Assembly: GCA_036377075.1 (NCBI GenBank)
Contig: DASUZB010000313.1
Coordinates: forward strand, 29,962 to 93,961
Direction: 5' to 3'
Source: DASUZB01 sp036377075
GTDB taxonomy: Bacteria > Actinomycetota > CALGFH01
DNA length: 64,000 bases
Program-made: the position numbers and the translations under genes
Shown: piece by piece, positions 60,953 to 64,000 of the stretch
Position numbering within the stretch: position 1 is the first letter of the stretch
Layout: every line of letters starts with the position of its first letter
The notes under the pieces: generated by a model
What the model saw: the letters and a program-made list of their open reading frames with translations, nothing else
Databases searched by the model: none
Told to the model about the DNA's origin: nothing

Positions 60953-61672
60953 ATGAACCTTCGCCGTCTCGCGCCCTACGCGCTGCTCCTCGGGGCGACC
61001 GTCGCCCTCGGCTCCGCCACGCCAGCCGGCGCGATCAACCGCTACGTCCTGCCGAGCGGGCGCAGCTACAGCGCGTGGAAGGACGTGCCCAGGGTCAGCA
61101 CCGCCGTCCTGGTGTTGCACTCGTTCAACCACACCGACGCCGAGCCGGTCGCGCAGGGCTGGATGGACGCGGCCGCGCGGCACAACTTCCTGGCCGTCTT
61201 CCCCACCGGCGACGGGAGCTGGAACGCCGGGCTGTGTTGCGGCGCCGCCCTCCGCAACCGCCGCGACGACGTCGCCTACCTCGCCGAGGTGATCGCCGAC
61301 GTCAAGGCGCGCTGGCACCCCACCCTGGTGTACCTGGTGGGGTGGTCCAACGGCGGGATGATGGTCGAGCGGCTGGTGGTCGAGCGACCCGAGCTCAGCA
61401 ACCGCTTCGTGGTCGCCGGCTCGGCGCCGGAGATGTCCTGGCCCGGCTTCTGGCAGGGCCGCGGCTGGATCTACCACGGCGGGCTGGACACCACCGTCCC
61501 CTGGGCCGGCACGCCCGACGCCCCCTGGTGCGGCTGCGAGATCCGGCCCGGCCAGAAGACGCGGACCTATATCAACGGCGCCTCGCTCTGGGCCTACGTC
61601 GACCCCAACCGGGGCCACGCGGTCCCGCCGAACTGGCCCGAGGTGGCCTGGAGCCGGCTCTCCTCGCCCTGA
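60953..61672 (+). CDS. Secreted esterase / PHB depolymerase-like hydrolase
   Basis: 239 residues. Signal peptide with cleavage near residue 27 (RRLAPYALLLGATVALGSAT, then PAGA). The alpha/beta hydrolase has nucleophile Ser in VGWSNGGMMVERL, an Asp in YHGGLDTTVPW and His in NRGHAVPPNW. Two Cys pairs are likely (LCCGAAL and PWCGCEIRP). It resembles the LpqC-type poly(3-hydroxybutyrate) depolymerases and feruloyl esterases. ATG 60953 lacks a clear ribosome site. Confidence 0.82.
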   Translation: MNLRRLAPYALLLGATVALGSATPAGAINRYVLPSGRSYSAWKDVPRVSTAVLVLHSFNHTDAEPVAQGWMDAAARHNFLAVFPTGDGSWNAGLCCGAALRNRRDDVAYLAEVIADVKARWHPTLVYLVGWSNGGMMVERLVVERPELSNRFVVAGSAPEMSWPGFWQGRGWIYHGGLDTTVPWAGTPDAPWCGCEIRPGQKTRTYINGASLWAYVDPNRGHAVPPNWPEVAWSRLSSP

Positions 61673-61741
61673 GGGCACGCTCCCGGACCGGCACTAAGGT
61701 GGGAGCGCCAGCGAGTCGCCGCGCCGTGAGGAGGAGCGGGC

Positions 61742-62767
61742 ATGCGCGCAGTCGTCTACCAGCGCCCCGGGCACTTCGAGGTGGCGGACGTCCCCGACCC
61801 CCGTCCCGGCCCTGGCGAGGTGCTGCTGCGGAGCGTGGCCGCCGGTGTCTGCGGCACCGACCTGCACCTGCTCGCCGGCGAGTTCCTCGCCCGCTACCCG
61901 CTGGTCCCCGGCCACGAGATCGTCGGCCGGGTCGCCGAGCTGGGGGATGACGTCACCGGCCTGCAAGTCGGCGAGCTGGTCGCGGCCGACAACACCGTGC
62001 TGTGCGGCCACTGCTTCTTCTGCCGCCGCGACCAGCCGCTGTTCTGCCGCAACTTCACCTCGCTGGGCTGCAACGCCCCTGGCGCCTTCGCCGAGCTGCT
62101 GGCCGTCCGCGCCGACAAGTGCTTCCCGCTGGACGGCCTCGACCCGATGGTCGCGGTCATGACCGAGCCGCTCGCCTGCGCCATGCACGGCGCCGACGTG
62201 CTGCGCCTGCGGCCCGGCTCGGACGTGCTGGTGTTCGGCGCCGGCCCCACCGGCCTGCTGCTCGCGCAGCTGCTGCTGCACGGCGGCGCCGCCCGCCTGA
62301 CCGTGGCGGCTCCCTCCGAGCACAAGCTGGCGCTGGCGCGGCGCTTCGGCGCCGACGAGACCGTGCGCATCCCCAGGGACGCCCCGGCCGCCGCGCTCGA
62401 GCCGCTCAGGAGGCTCGCCCCGTACGGCTTCGACGCCGTGGTCGAGGCGACCGGCTCGGTCGAGCTGCTGCAGGCCTGCCCGGGGCTGACCATGGACGGC
62501 GGCACGGTGCTGGTCTACGGCGTGGCGCGCGAGCAGGACCGCGCCAGCCTCAGCCCCTACGAGATCTTCAGCAGGGAGCTGCGGGTGCAGGGGTCGTTCG
62601 CGCAGACCCACTGCTTCGACCGGGCGCTGCTGGCCCTGCGCAGCGGCCGGGTGCGCACCGACGGGATCGTCACCGACGTGGTCGCCCTCGAGGACCACGC
62701 GGCGGCCCTCGATGCGGTGCGCTCCTCGCGCAGCGTGAAGGCGGTCGTCACCGCCGAGCCGCGGTGA
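61742..62767 (+). CDS. Zinc-dependent alcohol dehydrogenase (MDR family)
   Basis: 341 residues. Catalytic zinc ligands Cys37 (GVCGTD) and His58-Glu59 (PGHEIVG); structural zinc cysteines 88, 91, 94 and 102 (LCGHCFFCRRDQPLFC). The Rossmann motif is VFGAGPTGLLLAQLLL. It oxidises an alcohol or polyol with NAD(P). The 2,3-butanediol/threonine dehydrogenase branch is closest, but the substrate is not decided. GAGGAG is eight bases before the ATG. Confidence 0.88.
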   Translation: MRAVVYQRPGHFEVADVPDPRPGPGEVLLRSVAAGVCGTDLHLLAGEFLARYPLVPGHEIVGRVAELGDDVTGLQVGELVAADNTVLCGHCFFCRRDQPLFCRNFTSLGCNAPGAFAELLAVRADKCFPLDGLDPMVAVMTEPLACAMHGADVLRLRPGSDVLVFGAGPTGLLLAQLLLHGGAARLTVAAPSEHKLALARRFGADETVRIPRDAPAAALEPLRRLAPYGFDAVVEATGSVELLQACPGLTMDGGTVLVYGVAREQDRASLSPYEIFSRELRVQGSFAQTHCFDRALLALRSGRVRTDGIVTDVVALEDHAAALDAVRSSRSVKAVVTAEPR

Positions 62768-62797
62768 GCCAGCCGCGCGGGCGAGCGGCCGGATAGG

Positions 62798-63952
62798 ATG
62801 GGGTTGCCAGACGGTGTAGCGGGCGGGTGGGGGGCACGCCCTGCTCGGAGAGGAGGGGGAATCGAGCGCCCGGCACGGTGGGTGCGGAACGGTTCCCGCG
62901 GGTCGGCCCTGAGGCTCGCCCTGCGGATCCTGGTGATCGCACTGGCCGTCTACCTGCTCCTGCCCCAGCTGGCCGGCCTGGAGGCGAGCGGTAGGGCGCT
63001 GGCCCGCGCGCGCCGCTGGTGGCTGCCCCCGCTGGTGTTCGGCCTGGAAGGGGCGAGCCTGCTCGCCTACGCCGAGCTGGTGCGGACGGTGCTGGTCTCC
63101 ACCGGCCAACCGGTCGCCCGCAGGCTCATCCAGCGGGTCACCTTCGCCGGCTACGCCCTGGGCCGCACGCTGCCCGGGGGCTCCATGTCGGCGCTGGCGA
63201 TGATCACCAACGAGCTGCGCGGCCTCGGCTTCCCCGCCGCCCCGACGGCCGCGGCGCTGGCCGCCAGCGGCCTGGTCTCCTCGGTCGTGCTCGTCCTGCT
63301 GTTCCCGTTCGCGGCGCTGTTGGCGCTGGTCGGCGGGGAGGGCGGCGGGGTCGTGCTCGGCGCCGCCGGGCTCGGGGCGCTGCTGGTGGTCGCCGTCGCG
63401 CTCGCCGCCCGGCCGACCCTGCGCCGCCCGGAGGCGCTCGGCCGCCTGGCCGAGCGCGCCGCCACCGCGGTCGCTCGCGGCCCGCTGCGCCGGCACCTCG
63501 ACCCCGCCGCGGTCGGCAGTCAGGTCACCCGGTCGGCCCAGGGACTGAGGGACCTGGCCCACGAGCCGGCGGTGCTGCGGCGCGCCGGCGCCTGGGCGGC
63601 CGCCAACTGGCTGCTCGACCTCGCCGTGCTCGGCACGATCGCGGCGACGCTGGGGCCGGGGGTGCCGAAGTGGGGGCTGCCGCTCGCCTACGTGCTCGGG
63701 CAGTGGACCGCGTCGGTGCCGCTGACCCCCGGTGGGGTCGGCCTGGTCGAGTCGGCGATGACGGCCGCGCTGGTCGCCGGCGGCGTGCCCGGCGGCGTCG
63801 CCGCCGCCAGCGTGCTCGGATGGCGCCTGGTCAGCCACTGGATCCCGATCGGCGTCGGGCTTGCCCTGCTGCCGACCCTGCGCCGCAGCCGTCCGCCCGC
63901 CGCGGCCGAGCGGGAGGGGGAGGCCAGGCAGGACCCAGCCTCGCGGAGCTGA
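62798..63952 (+). CDS. Flippase-like/UPF0104 (LPG synthase TM region) membrane protein
   Basis: 384 residues with about seven or eight hydrophobic segments (LALRILVIALAVYLLLPQLA; LLFPFAALLALVGG; AWAAANWLLDLAVLGTIAAT and others). The conserved GRTLPGGSMSALAMITNELR and VPLTPGGVGLVESAMTAALV are the signatures of the UPF0104/AglD2 family, related to the membrane half of MprF. Such proteins are thought to move lipids or lipid-linked sugars. The start is uncertain: ATG 62798 is used, but the first 30 residues are low complexity and GTG 62882 is possible. Confidence 0.75.
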   Translation: MGLPDGVAGGWGARPARRGGGIERPARWVRNGSRGSALRLALRILVIALAVYLLLPQLAGLEASGRALARARRWWLPPLVFGLEGASLLAYAELVRTVLVSTGQPVARRLIQRVTFAGYALGRTLPGGSMSALAMITNELRGLGFPAAPTAAALAASGLVSSVVLVLLFPFAALLALVGGEGGGVVLGAAGLGALLVVAVALAARPTLRRPEALGRLAERAATAVARGPLRRHLDPAAVGSQVTRSAQGLRDLAHEPAVLRRAGAWAAANWLLDLAVLGTIAATLGPGVPKWGLPLAYVLGQWTASVPLTPGGVGLVESAMTAALVAGGVPGGVAAASVLGWRLVSHWIPIGVGLALLPTLRRSRPPAAAEREGEARQDPASRS

Positions 63953-64000
63953 GCGCTACCGCGACGGTGGTGCAGCCTTGCCCGCGGCCTCAGTGCCGGG

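Overview
The window is very GC-rich, with G/C at almost every third codon position and many GTG/TTG starts and 4-base (ATGA/GTGA) gene overlaps. The gene content points to Actinomycetota: a BldD homologue with an intact c-di-GMP signature, a DUF574-type methyltransferase, a DUF222/13E12 HNH protein, a DUF6069 membrane protein, an actinobacterial-type SOS box and a Tad/Flp pilus locus. I cannot place it at class level. It reads as ordinary chromosome, not plasmid or prophage; the only mobile-element traces are an integrase scar beside a tRNA and a DUF222-HNH gene.

Layout. 1-9.9 kb (+) is a housekeeping run: dnaJ 3' end, bldD-like regulator, mtaB (tRNA methylthiotransferase), HIT protein, S9 peptidase, then a tightly overlapping phoH-ybeY-corC-cdd-era block and an epimerase. 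10-14.3 kb carries a methyltransferase and a large secreted M14 zinc carboxypeptidase, ending at a strong hairpin. 14.3-17.1 kb (-) is a two-gene operon of unknown function: a two-TM coiled-coil protein followed by a P-loop ATPase. 17.2-20.8 kb holds the DUF222-HNH gene, a frameshifted small gene and a lipoprotein. 20.9-24.1 kb (+) has OsmC, recO, uppS, a VOC protein and a DUF3592 protein.

24.1-36.6 kb (-) is the most distinctive part: a long, tightly packed Tad/Flp pilus operon. In transcription order it contains an uncharacterised zinc-ribbon protein, CpaB, a CpaE ATPase fused to a TadE pseudopilin domain, a separate TadE, TadA, TadB, TadC, a NarL-type sensor kinase and response regulator, a small Flp pilin, a TadG-like protein, a 471-residue Flp-headed protein, a lipoprotein and a four-TM protein. 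The two Flp-headed genes have matching upstream sequence blocks, which suggests gene duplication with shared regulation. No prepilin peptidase is in the window.

36.9-44.5 kb has DUF192, an AMIN-like protein, DeoC, a propeller protein, DUF6069, a kinase/regulator deletion chimera, an aldehyde dehydrogenase with a shortened pseudoenzyme partner, and a peptidoglycan-binding protein. DeoC plus the dehydrogenase pair suggests deoxyribose-5-phosphate breakdown followed by acetaldehyde oxidation. 44.6-57.7 kb (mostly +) contains glyS, a class IV aminotransferase, a membrane-tethered ECF sigma factor (-), a FMN-dependent alpha-hydroxyacid oxidase (-), ppdK, a GNAT, dGTPase, dnaG and the primary sigma factor. 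A perfect LexA-type box lies just upstream of the dnaG-sigma pair. 57.7-64 kb has a small membrane protein, a polytopic membrane protein, tRNA-Asn with integrase and VOC scars, a DUF1772 protein, a secreted esterase, a zinc alcohol dehydrogenase and a flippase-like protein.

All functional assignments come from reading motifs in the sequence; no database search was run.
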